Both the position numbers and the translations under genes were made by a program. The notes beneath the pieces are model-generated. The model was not told the DNA's origin. It was given only the letters and a program-made list of their open reading frames with translations, and ran no database searches. 64,000 nt of DNA from Nymphaea colorata. Lineage: Eukaryota > Streptophyta > Magnoliopsida > Nymphaeales > Nymphaeaceae. The DNA is taken from the NCBI RefSeq assembly GCF_008831285.2, contig NC_045141.1:17098106-17162105 (forward strand), given 5' to 3'. Of this stretch, positions 1 through 12,500 are shown in pieces (position 1 is the first letter of the stretch; every line of letters begins with the position of its first letter).

Positions 1-796
1 TACTTGCCATAGAATTAATTTAGAAATTACTTCATGAGTGGGAGCCCCAAAACTGGCAAAAACTGAAAAATGGTTAGCAACATATATGTATGCTTATGCA
101 ATTTTGTTATTTTGCGTGTGCATGACCCAATGGCGGTATAAATCTTGTGTCGTATTTGGATATGGATATTATGTTAAAACACATTCATATTGGATTTGAA
201 TTTGGATCCTCTTTATTTGTTTAAATACATATCAATTATAGTGTTGATATTATTGTATGTGAGTCCACATTGGTAAGATCTGAATCTAAACAATCATTTG
301 GCTTTTTACTTTGGATTTGATTGTTGCTCTAGATCCATATGTGTATTCAGTTTGAATCATGATACATTCAGATCTAAATTTGTTTGGATATTGGTTAAAA
401 ATCCATATACTATTTATGTTAATTCAAGTATATGTTATTATACTTGCTTTACGAATATTCATCGTCATTTTGGGTCCATGCAGATATTAGAAATGACCAA
501 AACTTTATTTTATATATCCATTTAGTTGTTGAAATTGGATCTCATACTAAACATTGCACACTTTTGGAGCATGATCTGATTTGACTTGTTCAAGATCTAT
601 ATCTTGTTTATATTAGATCTAAACATATTATAATGAGCATTGATTTTTAGATCTAATGGTTTTAGAGTAGCACTATAATGCTATAAGATGAATTTATTTT
701 GCTCCTTATGAAAGAATATTCTCGAAATAAAGATTATATTACTTTGTGTTTATCCTAGTTCAAAAGAATAATTATATTACTGTATATTGGTATGCT

Positions 797-2190
797 AAGA
801 GGTGTAAATCAACACTCTTAGACATGGTGAGATCCATATAGCATTGTGTTGGTTTCGTGATGAATTTAGATCCAGATTAACATGGTTGGATCATTGGCTC
901 CAAATACTTGTATTGGCACTGAATACAATATATCATCATGTTTGTCTTTTGAAAGGTAACACTCTTAAGCATGATGAAAGTCATATTAATAAAATATTTT
1001 ATTTGAAGATTTATTCTAGTACATGAAATTTTATTTGCCCTTATAAAAAATGACTATCATATATAATTTCAAATAATTCTGGAGTGCTATTGAACAAGGC
1101 TTTATTTACTCCATTGTTGAGGTGAACTAGTTTTAAATGTACATTCAAGAGGTGTAAAGTAACACTCTTGAATTGAAACCCATATGAGTTTGAATGTCTT
1201 TATTTGGAGACTTGTTTTAATTGATCTTAGGGTAATGGATTAGCATGGATAAAGACATGCATCATCTCAAGGTAAAGAATTTTTTCTTGTTTCACCTTGT
1301 TCAAGAATTGAGCTATTGTTAAGATCCAAACATGATGGTTGAAATCATGTTGTACAATATTTCATTTGCATCATTTGTGTTTTTTAAATTCAGATTAGTT
1401 GTATTGTGGATATTACTGGTTTGATCCGAATTTCTGTATTTGAACTGATCCACATTATACAAAGTTTAGCTTCAGATCTAAACTGACTTGTTTGGGTATG
1501 TGAAAAAAATTTATATCATGTTTGCTTTGGTTTCAATATATGTTACCATGTTTGCCTTTGGATATGATCATATTGTAGTATGGGTTGTCATTATAGATTC
1601 AAAAGTTATCTTAGAGAATTATTGAATGAAGCTTCATTTGCTTCTCTTTCTTAGGAAAATGAATTTGTCTTTTAATGCATGTTCAAGAGATGTAATGTAA
1701 CACTCTTGGACCAAAATTCATATTGGCAAGAATGTATTTATTTAAAGCTTTATAGCACTAAAAGTGCTAGTACATTATAACTTGTTTTTTTTCTCAAAAA
1801 AGAGATGGGTTAGCTTTGATTCAAATATGGTTGTTGTATCATATTGTATAATATTTCAATGAGGATCATGTGTTTTAAATTCATATCAGTGGTATTGTTG
1901 ATATTACTAGTTTAGATCTATTCTAATATAATCTGAATTCATCTGACTTTTGGAACTGAATCTATTTATTACTTGAGATCCACCTTACATACAACTTTGA
2001 TTCAGATTTGAATATATATATTTAGATATACTGTTAAACATCCATATCTTGTTTATATTAGATCCAAGCATATTATGTTATTTGTTCATTTGTGGATCGA
2101 ACTATGTTAGCATGCTATTAAGCAAGTTCTTGTTTGAGAATGAATTTGATTTCAATATTTGTCATGAGGTGTAAGATAACACTCATGAAT
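797..2190. repeat. Recurring imperfect hairpin motif, five copies
   Basis: A motif close to AAGAGGTGTAAAGTAACACTCTT occurs near 799, 1149, 1687 and 2165, with a partial copy (GTAACACTCTTAAG) near 957. The two halves (AAGAG.TGT and ACACTCTT) are complementary apart from one extra G, so each complete copy could form a short hairpin. Copies are 350-540 bp apart and several are followed by a word like gagatccata or cccatat, which suggests larger degenerate tandem units rather than chance. Function unknown. Confidence 0.5.
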
Positions 2191-2407
2191 ATAATGAGAT
2201 CCACACTAACTAGATCAATATTGATATCTTTGAATAGTGTATATCTATAAGTTAAATAACATGTTTTTAAATGCATATGTATTGAATACCCAAATGAAAA
2301 TATGGTATGTGATATTTTTATGCATGAGATTGAGGTGTTTGATTTATAATAACAAAGATAATAATCCAATAGGAAATCATAACGATATACTGAATGATCT
2401 GATTTGT

Positions 2408-2770
2408 TCATAGGATCAGTCTGGTAATGAACTGACTGGGGAACAATTTGATAATGAACCAACTAAGCAAGATTCATCTGAGGATCAGTCTGATAATGAA
2501 CCGACTGGGTAATGAGTTCATTGATCACCTTGTGGATTGATTTATAGATCAGTTTGAGAAATAATCAACTGAGTCGAAATTCTTCTATTCTTCAGACATT
2601 GATAATAGTCACGAAAGTCAAGAGTTTCATCGTTATACTTGAATCATTGTTGCATTCACAAGAACCGACTATTCATTTGATGATCAAGTTTGATCGATTG
2701 AATATGCTAATAAGCGGTCAGGTAATGAACCGACTAAGAATCAGTTTGGCATTGAACCGACTGAAGCTTA
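2408..2770 (+). repeat. Degenerate repeat with coding-like NEPT phrases
   Basis: The phrase GATCAGTCTGRTAATGAACC followed by GACTG recurs four to five times with changes (near 2413, 2445, 2481, 2716 and 2741). In the forward frame several copies read D-Q-S-x-N-E-P/L-T-G. The repeat is interrupted by stops and frame changes and gives no long reading frame. It may be the remnant of a low-complexity linker in an old mobile-element protein, or simply a degenerate satellite. Confidence 0.4.
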
Positions 2771-3800
2771 TTAGTGATCTCAATGATCATCTTATGAAAT
2801 ACTTGAATGGAGGTATTTGAATTATTGATGCATGCATTTGTTGGCGGAGCTTTGTATTGACCTTGATAAGTTAAATAAAATTCTTTCTCTGAGAGAGTAT
2901 ATTAATAAAAACTATACAAGATGAAAAGTGCTTGTATGATAGACTATGAGTTAATTGCTCATTCTGTTAAATAGTCATAATAAAGATTAAACGTTGTTAA
3001 TCAAGTTGTTGACTATGTAAATATTTGATAAGTGGGAGCACACTTGAATATGTCTTTTGCTATGTTGGAAAGCTAATATGTGTTTTGTTATATGATTATG
3101 TATTGCATGAATGCTTTGGAACTATATATCATTTGCTTTTGATGTATATTAAATTGTATGCTGAACTTGATACAAGCATTTTAATTTGGCTTGTCAGTAT
3201 AAATTAAGAAAGTCTAGGTTGGCCTTGTTTCAAGGTGGTTAAATGTTTTCAGATATACGAATGAAACAAAAGACATATTTATATGATTGCTAGTATTTTT
3301 AACAAAAGGAATTCCTAATGATTTATTTATCAAGCATATAGCATGTATGAGGCTAAGAACATCCTGGTTTGCCTTTTTGTGAGGAGGTTGAAAAGTATCC
3401 ACGTTGATTTCATTGTTGAACAAGAAGAGAATATATATATACATATTAAATGTGTACATGATTGCTAGCATTATTATCAAAAGAATTCTTGATGTTTTTC
3501 ATGTAAAGGTTGGTCCACATGCCACTAAGTTTTAACATGTTACAATGAAAATATTTGTGCATGAAGAAAACTTCGTAACTAATGTGAAATATATTGAATA
3601 CTTTAAATGTTGCGATGAAAAACTATTGAAAGGAAACCTCACTACAAACCTTGAACAAAATTCAAGTTACGATGAACAAACCAATTATAGAAAACCTCGT
3701 AACTAAAGATCAAGAAAACCCACATATAGTGGAAGCAAACTACGGTCTCATGGCCAAGTGGAAGATGTTGGATAGTGGCCAAGAACCCTACCCATTCATT

Positions 3801-3834
3801 TCGTAACTGCAAGGGGGCTCACTTGCAGTTACGA
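3801..3834. repeat. Perfect 13-bp inverted repeat with 8-nt loop
   Basis: TCGTAACTGCAAG (3801-3813) is followed by ggggctca and then its exact reverse complement (3822-3834). The words TTCGTAACT and CTCGTAACT also occur upstream near 3570 and 3695, so the hairpin sits in a small field of related words. It could be the end of a degenerate repeat unit or a transcribed hairpin. No gene is evident next to it. Confidence 0.75.
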
Positions 3835-6190
3835 GCTTTAATTCTCTCCTAAAATCTCTCACTTGCCGTAACCACCCGCTGGGCTAAGGGAAAACCTATG
3901 AGGTGGCACTATATATGCCCAGCTATTCTTTGATCTAATTGAATCGATCGATTTCTCTAGACGGCGCCTCATAGAAGCAAACCCATAATATCTCTCTTCT
4001 TCCTCTTCTCTATCTATTTCAGGTGCCATCTTCTTGAGCAAGATGCCAGATGAGAAGCTGTTGTGCAAAAACGAAGGACTAAACATAGGTGATGTTCCAC
4101 TGCATTTTATCCAACATCTTATTGCTCACGCTAGCGACGAACACGACGGTTGTTTCTGTAAGGTTATATCCGAACCACTCTCGCCTCCTTCCTCCTTTCC
4201 GCTACCTCACTTCCAAAATCCTCAGGAACCTTAACCAAATGGAGACTGTCATGGTCAGACCCTTGTTCTCTTTTTCTTCTCTAAACCTCCTTTTTGACAC
4301 TTAAACATATCTTTTTTCTAACATAAAGTATTGAAGTGTGACGACACAACGATTCAAAAGAGGGAGCTATGTCATTCAAAACAATGAGGTGAACTTTCAT
4401 TCATATAACAATTTTGCTTTCATACAAAATCACATCTAAGTGTACTACAAAAATACTCCAAAACATAGAATTGATGTCTAAAAACAAGACATCAATACAA
4501 TCAAAATAAGACGTGCCGGCGCTACAAAAGACCCAAAACCTCCCCAATAGGACGTGAGTAAAACCATCTGCTCAACCTGCTATCCCTGGTTCACCAAAAC
4601 CTGAAAAAAATGAAACAACAAAAGGCTTGGCCTTCGCAGTATGGCAACAAGTCAGGAAAATTCCAAACCCTCTTAGGTATGGCTCAATATCAAAAAAATA
4701 ATCTATCGTCATGTCGTGTCAGGGCATAGGCACATCATTTTCTAAAAAAAACCCCTAACATAGATCATGACATGTAAAGGTCACTCAAGGGCCACAGTAT
4801 CACAATCTCAATTACATGCAAGACATGCTTAAACATTTCATTTCATTCATATCATTCACATGCCCATCAAACACATATATTCGTTCACACACAATTCAAT
4901 CACATACTTTCATTTTCATTACTTTAGTGAATTGACAGTTTCTGTGGGTGTAAACACAGACACGTGCACACCATGGGCGGCCCATAGTCGAGAGACAACC
5001 CCCCGTGCTGGCCCATAATGGTATGGATTCATTCATCCGCTGCAGCGGTAGAGCACTCATCCATGGGTGTGTGAATTCCATAAAGAGATACTCAGCTTTC
5101 CCTAGGACACCCAAGTTGGGAAGGCGGGAGCCCAACGCTCCAAGCACAACACAACAGTACCCTGGGGCCTTGCATCGCCTGCGCTCCTTACAGACGAGAC
5201 CAGTGGTAAAAGCGGGACGTCTCCCAAACACATAGCCACATCCCACTAGCCTCTCATCTCTTATTCATTCTTAGTTAACATTAGGGAAACACAATCACAA
5301 AATAACCAGCTAGCTCATGAGGTTGGTTCACTCCTCGAGTGCACCCATACCTCCAAATGCCTCCACCCGAGGGCTACACATATAATTTACTTTCTTAGCT
5401 AGCCGTCATAGCAATACGAGTACAACTACTCTTCAATTTCAATCAATTACATTATTGCCCATGACAATACATATGCAACAAAACACAACATTCACATCTT
5501 ATCAAACACATCAATCAGATCTTTCAAAACTTGGCCAAACTCCGGAGAGTAGTCTCGATCTGTGATGGCTCGTAGTTGTCCTATGCAATTATCATTCTAT
5601 GATGCCCTCTAATGCACAATCGGGGTCGAGGAGATACTCGACTCGATACCCCACCTCATTTGTCCTAAACAGTTGGACTTGGATATGATATAGGGTTTTC
5701 TTCATTTGTTTCCAAATCTACATATATGAACATCCAATAAAACAAGCACATTCAAGCATACATCCAATGGGGATCAAATCTATTGGCATCCCTATATATT
5801 CAGGTGGAATACACTATTAATGTTGTCCAAGCCGCTATTGTCACGGGCACTTTAATTTGAATCTTTATAAGAAGGTACATGTATTAAGAAGAATTGAGGG
5901 TGATTGACGGCTTTTTGTGCTTTAAAAAGAACCCATTCTTGGTTGGTGGCATCTTTGTAGATGCCTCAAGAAAAACTTAAAAGCGAAGTTAATTTTCCTG
6001 CTGCTAGAGGAATCGCCTGGCTAAAAGCCGTCCGCCCACGTTGTTTCTCCTATTTTTGTTTTTTCCCATCTGTAAATGTCCATTCTTTTGCTCTATAGTA
6101 TTTGCAGCGGAAGTAAAGGAGAAGGACGCTGCAGGTGTCGCCGAAAAATCTATACGGCCGGCAGGGCTGTATGCAACTCGAAAACCAGGG
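3835..6190. other. Intergenic DNA with unassigned repeat and a tRNA-like trace
   Basis: No gene can be supported. 4320-5800 has the texture of an old long-terminal-repeat-like sequence (C/A-rich on the plus strand, with a GC-richer core at 4960-5240), but no coding motif identifies it. At 5042-5085, TGCAGCGGTAGAGCACTC followed about 20 bases later by GTGTGAATTCC resembles the A and B boxes of a tRNA-derived SINE; the match is weak. Confidence 0.35.
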
Positions 6191-6193
6191 AAG

Positions 6194-6784
6194 ATGGCGG
6201 AAATTTTTGCTGGTGCAATTGCTGGCGTTGCAGTACAAGAGTTGTGGAATATAATCCAACGAGTGGCTGGGCAACGTAGCATGTTTGAAGAGCAGTACAA
6301 GGAGCTTCAGAGCGCGTTGGAAAGGTTAAGTCCAGTACTGGACCAACTTTCGGCCAATCGGGAGGTGGAGGCTCTGCGCTGCGAGATGACAAAAGGCGGA
6401 GAGATCATAAGCAAGTGTGCCCACGTTTCCTGCTGGAACGTCCGCAAGCAATTCGACTACACCCGGCGGCTAGAAGAGCTAGCAAAAGCCATCCAGGAAA
6501 GCGCACGGACTGCGACTGTAAAGACACTGAGCTCGAGGATGGGGGAAATAAATTCCAAGTTGGATAAGTTGCTGGGAGGAGACGAGGTGACTGGAATTAG
6601 GTCAGGAGGTTCTGTTGCTGCTCTGCCTCCTCTCCCTGGTAAGGTCTTTGGGATAGAGAATCCTCTGAATGAGCTGAAAGAGATATTGAAGATGCATCAG
6701 GTGGTTGGCGTTTGTGGGATGGTGGGTTCAAGAGAATCAAGACCACCTTGGTGAACAGCCTCTGCAGGGACCCATCTATCACAG
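6194..6784 (+). pseudogene. RPW8-type NLR (RNL), broken 5' fragment
   Basis: The frame from ATG 6194 starts MAEIFAGAIAGVAVQELWN and reads about 185 residues of an RPW8 coiled-coil domain (amphipathic helices, e.g. LQSALERLSPVLDQL). It then has the linker found before the nucleotide-binding domain (LPGKVFGIENPLNELKE) and the start of the P-loop (VVGVCGMVGS). RPW8-NLRs such as ADR1 and NRG1 act as helper immune receptors at the plasma membrane. Inside the P-loop the frame is lost: the GKTTL-equivalent (IKTTLVNSLCRDPSIT) is in another frame, with a splice-like AG|GT after it at 6784/6785. No further NB-ARC or LRR sequence was found in the next 2.4 kb. I therefore read it as a truncated, frameshifted relic of a host resistance gene. 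A sequencing error at the P-loop plus a very long intron is a less likely alternative. Confidence 0.8.
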
Positions 6785-9100
6785 GTGCCTTTCCCTTCTA
6801 TTGCTCAATGACGTTCCCCCTCTTTGTCTGTCTCACAGATTTGACGTTCAAGGTGAATTCATTGTTTTGAAAAGAAAATTGTGTTTACTAGCTTTCTTCG
6901 TTAAATCGTGATTGCAGTTATTTTGTAAATTAAAACGATGATTTTAACCATCAATTTTGCGTGCATTTAGATAGTTGATCTTGGACTAACACAGCTTTGA
7001 ATGACATGCACTATACAGTACACGTAGCAGTCTGAATTTTTTGATGATTAAAATAAGTACGAGAAGAACTAACGGGGGTTTTGCTATTTGTTGGTCATGT
7101 ACTTAATCCTCTTTTGCTTAACCAAAAAGCTTGGCCCTTTGAGCGTCTGCTACATTCTCCTGTTGATCATGAATGGACAAAACCAGTTTGAAATGAACCA
7201 TAAGATGCAGTGTAGGTAACAAAAGGGTGATGGAAAGTCATGAACAAGTACTTTGTACTGTATGTCATCCACTTTACAAATCACTTTCGGATTGACAGTT
7301 TTCTTGTTTCATGTTTATTAGTTGTGCTACTGCTAATTGATGAGCTTCTTCTCAGATAAGTCGCTGCATAGAATCTTTTTTGGCTTATAAGAGTTACGCA
7401 CTTCTTCGTGAGAATCGTGGAGGGAGTGCGCATTTCAGAAAAATGTTACCCTGTTTCCGAGAATGGTCTGAGTCGTCTGACAAGAGTCCAGTCTTCATGT
7501 AATGAGCTTGGTGAATCTTTTTCGTTTCTTTCCTTTTTCAAGGAAAAATAGTTCCACTTCTCGTCATGATGATACATGTCATAACATTCATCATTGAGGC
7601 AAGCTAAGTCAGACCTCAATCCTTTGACACGATACTTCACCGAAGTGTTTGATAGAAGCAGTTCATTTCAGATTTATTGGATATAGTTGGAGAAATAGAT
7701 CTAGCGAAAGAAACTGGGCAACTTGGAAAATCTCACTGACAGAACTTGTAGTAAATTTACTGCAGCCTAATCAAGGATGTAATCAGTTATCAATTGTGAG
7801 TGGAAAATCAATTTACAGAAGAAATTTACAAGAAATTGCTCTGATTTATCCAATTATCCAATCGTTTGACTTTAGTAAGCAAAAAAGGACCCGACTCTGT
7901 TTTACACCACATCTGTGTCTCAATCCAGCCTAAACCTAACCTTGGAAACTTTAAGCTTCAGCTCGAGCTCGGCTTGTGATATTGGTCCGGCCTTGAGACA
8001 AGCCAAGTCTAAGCTTCATTACCCTCTTTTCTCCATATATATATATATATATATTAAAAAAAAAACAGAGGCGTAGATCACACTACTGATCCTAGTGGGA
8101 CCGACCAAGTTGAAATCCAAATAACTCTGAATCAGTTTTATGTATCGTTTCAATTTTATCGAATATCATCGAGGAGACTGAACAGTTCAATGTAGTCTGT
8201 AGACGTGGGGGCGTTCATCAGATCCAGATTTTCTAGTCCATTTAAACCAAATCAATTGAGTCCAATTTGGTATCGACCCAACCCGAGTCATCACTCATCA
8301 GCGCAAATTTTTGCTTTATATAACACATATCGGAATTAGATAACAAATAAAAGATAAAAATGAAAAAAGAAATTCCTGCGGCTGTTATAGAAACATGTAT
8401 CTGAAGCAAAATATTTTTTGAGGATATGAGCTTGGCATTATAATGATCCACAGTGATTGGACGATCACAAAAGAAATTGCATCCAAGTTATTGGTATTGT
8501 CAGACACAAAATTAACTTTTTCTAATAAAATGAATTATTACATCAACCTAACGTACACTTTCACCAAGTTCATGAGCTACCCATTAGAAATGGCCAACAC
8601 GTTATTATGTTCCTTATTTTTCATTTAACTATAACCATTTGCACTTTAATGGGATCTTGCCAAATTAGGTTTGATTTTCAATAATTGGCATCATAAATCT
8701 ACTAGCTGAACTTGAATTTCCAAGCTAGGTTTCTAGAGAAGATACACATGTATACGACTTCAATAAATTTGTAAATCTGAACTAACAGCGACAGGATGAT
8801 ACCTCTGTTCAACCCTATGACTAAACAGTTTCAGTAGAAATGGACTCCATTTCAACATGATGATGCCTGCACCTGAACATACACACTTGCCCAGCTGAAT
8901 GCAGGACAGCACATAGCAGCGAGCTAGGCAGAAAAAAATAGGAAAGCATGAGCAGCCTTAAATTAAAAGCAAGTATTAATATAATTGACAGCATTAACAT
9001 AGTTACAAGTAATCTTCACTTTTTTATCCAAACCGTTGGCATATTCACAGGGCCACAATAGAAATAAGTAGAGAAATATGGAGAAGGTTTCCTGCAACAT
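6785..9100. other. Intergenic, no gene seen
   Basis: After the NLR fragment I see no NB-ARC kinase-2, GLPL or LRR motifs on either strand. A short (AT)n run lies at 8034-8054. At 7950-7990 a CAGCTCGAGCTCGGC word belongs to the AGCTCGAG-rich repeat type also seen at 40.65 and 51.3 kb. Confidence 0.4.
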
Positions 9101-9146
9101 GTAGCAAAATCTGTTGATATCAAAATGGAAAACCGATTCACCCTTC

Positions 9147-9517
9147 TTATTTTGACACAGTGGTCTGGAGAGGCAGCACACTTTCAACTCCACTGGGTTC
9201 AGAATTATTCCCTGATACAGCTTTGGACAATCGAAACATCTGAAATAGGATAATAATAAGCACCATTAAGCATGAAAACGGACACATAGGAGAACCGATT
9301 GAAAGTGCACGATATCGTGGTTATCTGCATCTTGAATAAAGTTTTTGCCAACCTTTTGAATTGTCTTCTGGAAACATGTCTTGTGCTCATCCATAGAAGC
9401 ATGAACGAATTCATCTATATGGTCCCTTAGATCCGATAGAAAAGTGGCATTCTCTGACTTCTTCCTCCTACAAGAAGTGGAAGTGCTGGCAGGTGACTGA
9501 GCTTGTTCCGTTGCCAT
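9147..9517 (-). CDS. Small conserved plant protein, 85 aa, function unknown
   Basis: Two coding exons are supported. Exon 1 (9517-9353) encodes MATEQAQSPASTSTSCRRKK through MDEHKTCFQKTIQK; after CAAAAG comes GT. Exon 2 (9239-9147, after TTTCAG) encodes MFRLSKAVSGNNSEP through TTVSK and a TAA stop. The join is phase 0 and gives 85 residues: a Ser/Thr-rich start, a basic RRKK patch, an acidic helix (FLSDLRDHIDEFVHASMDEH) and a basic helix running across the junction (TCFQKTIQKMFRLSK). I recall similar short plant proteins with an EHKTCF..TIQKMF core, but know no assigned role. No signal peptide or membrane segment is visible. The codons just 5' of ATG 9517 belong to the leader exon, which begins at 9531 after CTCAG. 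Confidence 0.75.
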
Positions 9518-9530
9518 CAGAAGCACTTAT

Positions 9531-12500
9531 ACTGAGAATGTTTGCAATACAAAAACAGCAGTCATTAGCCAGGTTGCGGAACCACCAAAAGAGAAAAGGC
9601 AAACAAAATATTCGATAGAAGCAAATATAACCAAATAAAATACATGTATTATCATCAATATCTGCCATTGATATCAGAAAACAAGTTTTGGTTGCATATC
9701 AAAAGATGGGTACAAAAGAACTATCCTCGTTTACTAATCTGCTGCAGGTTATAGATGCTTTCTTGGATTTAGGTCTGGCTACCACTCAGTAAGGACTTAG
9801 CTATGAAATGTTCCCCCTCTTTATCAGAACTGGAGATTAACAAAAGGAACTGGCAATCCTCAGCACTACACAGGATCAATCATGCAACTGAGCTCATTTT
9901 GACTGCCAACAAGGAGCATACTGTTCCAAGTATTTAAGCATGGCAATGCTACACCAAAGGAGGCATCTACCATGAATATCATTGAAGAATGTGCGCTACT
10001 AAAGATCATGGATAACGATGTACCTTTCTCTCAATGGCAAGCTACCTTGTAAAGCTTGCCTTTGCATCTAGCCTCACATATATGATGGCTGCAGTCATGT
10101 TGGCTATCAAACTAAGGAAGGGACACATAAATTTGCAGCTACTTAGTTGACACCTGGAGTTAGTTACAGTGACTATATTTCATCAGCCTTGCCATAAAAA
10201 GTTCAGATCTGTAAAATACAGTCTACCAGGGTGGTAGAGGTATTTGGGGCAGTGTTGTACGATACGTACGATACGGCTTATGATACAACGTATCTTAAAA
10301 CCAGACCGATACGACTTACGATATGCTTTTTACAACATTGATTTGGGGTAAAAAAAAAATGCTTTGAGTAAACCTTCTTCCATCCAAACATAACATCAGC
10401 ATCCTCCATGGAAATGCACTAATAAGAGAAAGGAAGACAAAGAAGAAATACGGTACGATCTCACTAGAAGATTGTCTACCACATCAATTTTTATGATTTT
10501 ACTAGCAGATTTTCTAATAAAATTGAGTAGAGTCACAAGTGCATGCTGGGGGAGGCTAAGCTAGGAAAGCTTCCCATACTTGACTATTCTTACTAAAGTT
10601 CCCACAGAACCTAAGATTAGTGTAAGATATCAATTGGATATCAGAACTTAGAAGAAATTGCATTAAAGACAGAATCCCATCACAGAAATAAGTCAATAAC
10701 TTGTTGTCGATCTCCCTCACATCAGTGATCCTTGGTATACAGATAATCCTGAGTTCTCTCATGTTGAATTGTGTGAGGCTAGTGGTCCATAGCAATTTTT
10801 TACAGGATAATCTTGTAAAGCTTCAATAAAACCATTCCCTAGAGATAACTTATAGGGAGCAGATCCTTCCCGTTGGGCCATCCATTTACTTGGTTGACAG
10901 ATTATGGGAAGCTGAATACTCAAGAGATACTACAGAAGAGAAATTTGATTACCAGGCCTCTCTAACCTTTATTTCCCATGACTCAGGAAATGATTTATGT
11001 GACAAACCTCTGGACTACTATCCCTATTGCACTGACTTTGCAGCTCTCTACCATACGAAAAGAAGCCTAAGAGGCCACAATGCTTTAGAAGTAGAGAAAT
11101 ATTTAAACATTGCTCGGCACCTCGTGACATTCTGGTAGTCTATACGACTTATTGGAAAATGGCATTTTTAATAGGAAATTTTATAATCCACTCCAACCAC
11201 TAGGTCCACTACTGACACCCTCATGGCAACTTCTGACTTTGTTGGGATGGATCACGATGATTCCTCAACCAACCTGTCCATTGGGCTTACTCCTACAACG
11301 CAAAAGCCTGACTCCTAAGACTATGAAAACGATGCCATGGAAAAGCTTAGGCCTTAGGGTACATAGTGGGCTTGCCATTTGATCCAGGGTCTTCAGCGCA
11401 GCACCGTCAGTCTTCCTCCACAACGCTTTTGGTAGATATTTCCACAGTGCAGTTGACAAACTGCTTCTTTCTTTGCAAAGAGTAATGATTCAAAATAAAA
11501 GAAGTTCACAATGGCATAATGGTCATGTGCTGAATATCAATTGCATCATTATATTAAGAAATCTGGAACTGGTAAAGTTGGCAATTCTTATGACAGAACA
11601 GTTGAATTCAACTCGAAGAGCTACAAATGTATGTGTTGCTTATTATGAAACTAATATTTAATTCCTGAAGACAGTGAATTAACCAGCATAACGATTAGCT
11701 TCAACAGCAAATAGAATGTATAACACTACAGCTGAATTGCGTGTTTGTCAACGGATATTCTACACTTCTCTTCTGTCTTGCTTTTTCACAGGCTGCTTGG
11801 GAACACGACAAATAAGGAAGCTGGTAACCCCTCAAATCAAGCGTTCAGCCAATACCAGTACTCTGCAAATAAATTTTGTATGGCAGCTTGGGTTGGTACA
11901 ACCAAATATGCATTTTTTGATTCACCAGTCTCGAAATGAATTTCATACTGTTACACATAAATCAAACCAATCTGTTAAAAAATTAATAACAAGTGAATAA
12001 ACGGATGAAGAACAATTATAAATTCACAACGGATAGTTCTTCATCGGAAGAAGCAATTGAAACCCAGCCTAACGATATTATGGCAGGTCTACAATTCGAT
12101 GATGACAAATAGATCGACATGCGAGCATGTTTTCTTCCACTTGTTTGTAGCCGAAGTTCTCCACAAGTCGCTCCACATCAAACAAAATTACGCCAATCCA
12201 ATAACAGCGATGATGAGAGACAGAGAGGGATTTCACAACTCGACATGTAAATTATACTGAACCCATGTTCCAACTGTTACAGAAACAATTGAAAGAACTC
12301 CCACGCATACACCACTACATTCCTAAGAGGATGAAAGAAGAAAAAGAAAAACCAAATTCGACGCTTACCTCCTTATCCTGAAACTTCTTGCTTGAATTTT
12401 AGGGTTGCCCGCTGCACTACAAAGAAGGCAAATGATAACAGTATACAGAGAAAGAGAGAGGAGGAGAAACAAAGATGCAAGCCTTAAGAAGAGAAGCGAC

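Larger units (their letters stand above)
1..3500. other. AT-rich repetitive intergenic DNA
   Basis: I see no supportable gene here. The stretch is strongly AT-rich and full of recurring short phrases (agatcta/gatccaaa-type words, catgttt, ttatattagatcc), as in old decayed repeat DNA. Open frames are short and their translations look random. The words AAGTGGGAGC near 3030 and a similar AGTGGGAGCC near 35 resemble a polypurine tract beside a copia-type LTR, but I find no polymerase or integrase motif, so I do not call an element. Confidence 0.5.

Noticed and set aside
5038-5086. Functional tRNA gene
   Set aside because: Only box-like words; no acceptor stem or cloverleaf can be drawn.
4896-5246. 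116-codon minus frame with several cysteines
   Set aside because: Lies in a GC-richer repeat-like block, is matched by an overlapping plus frame, and has no family motif.
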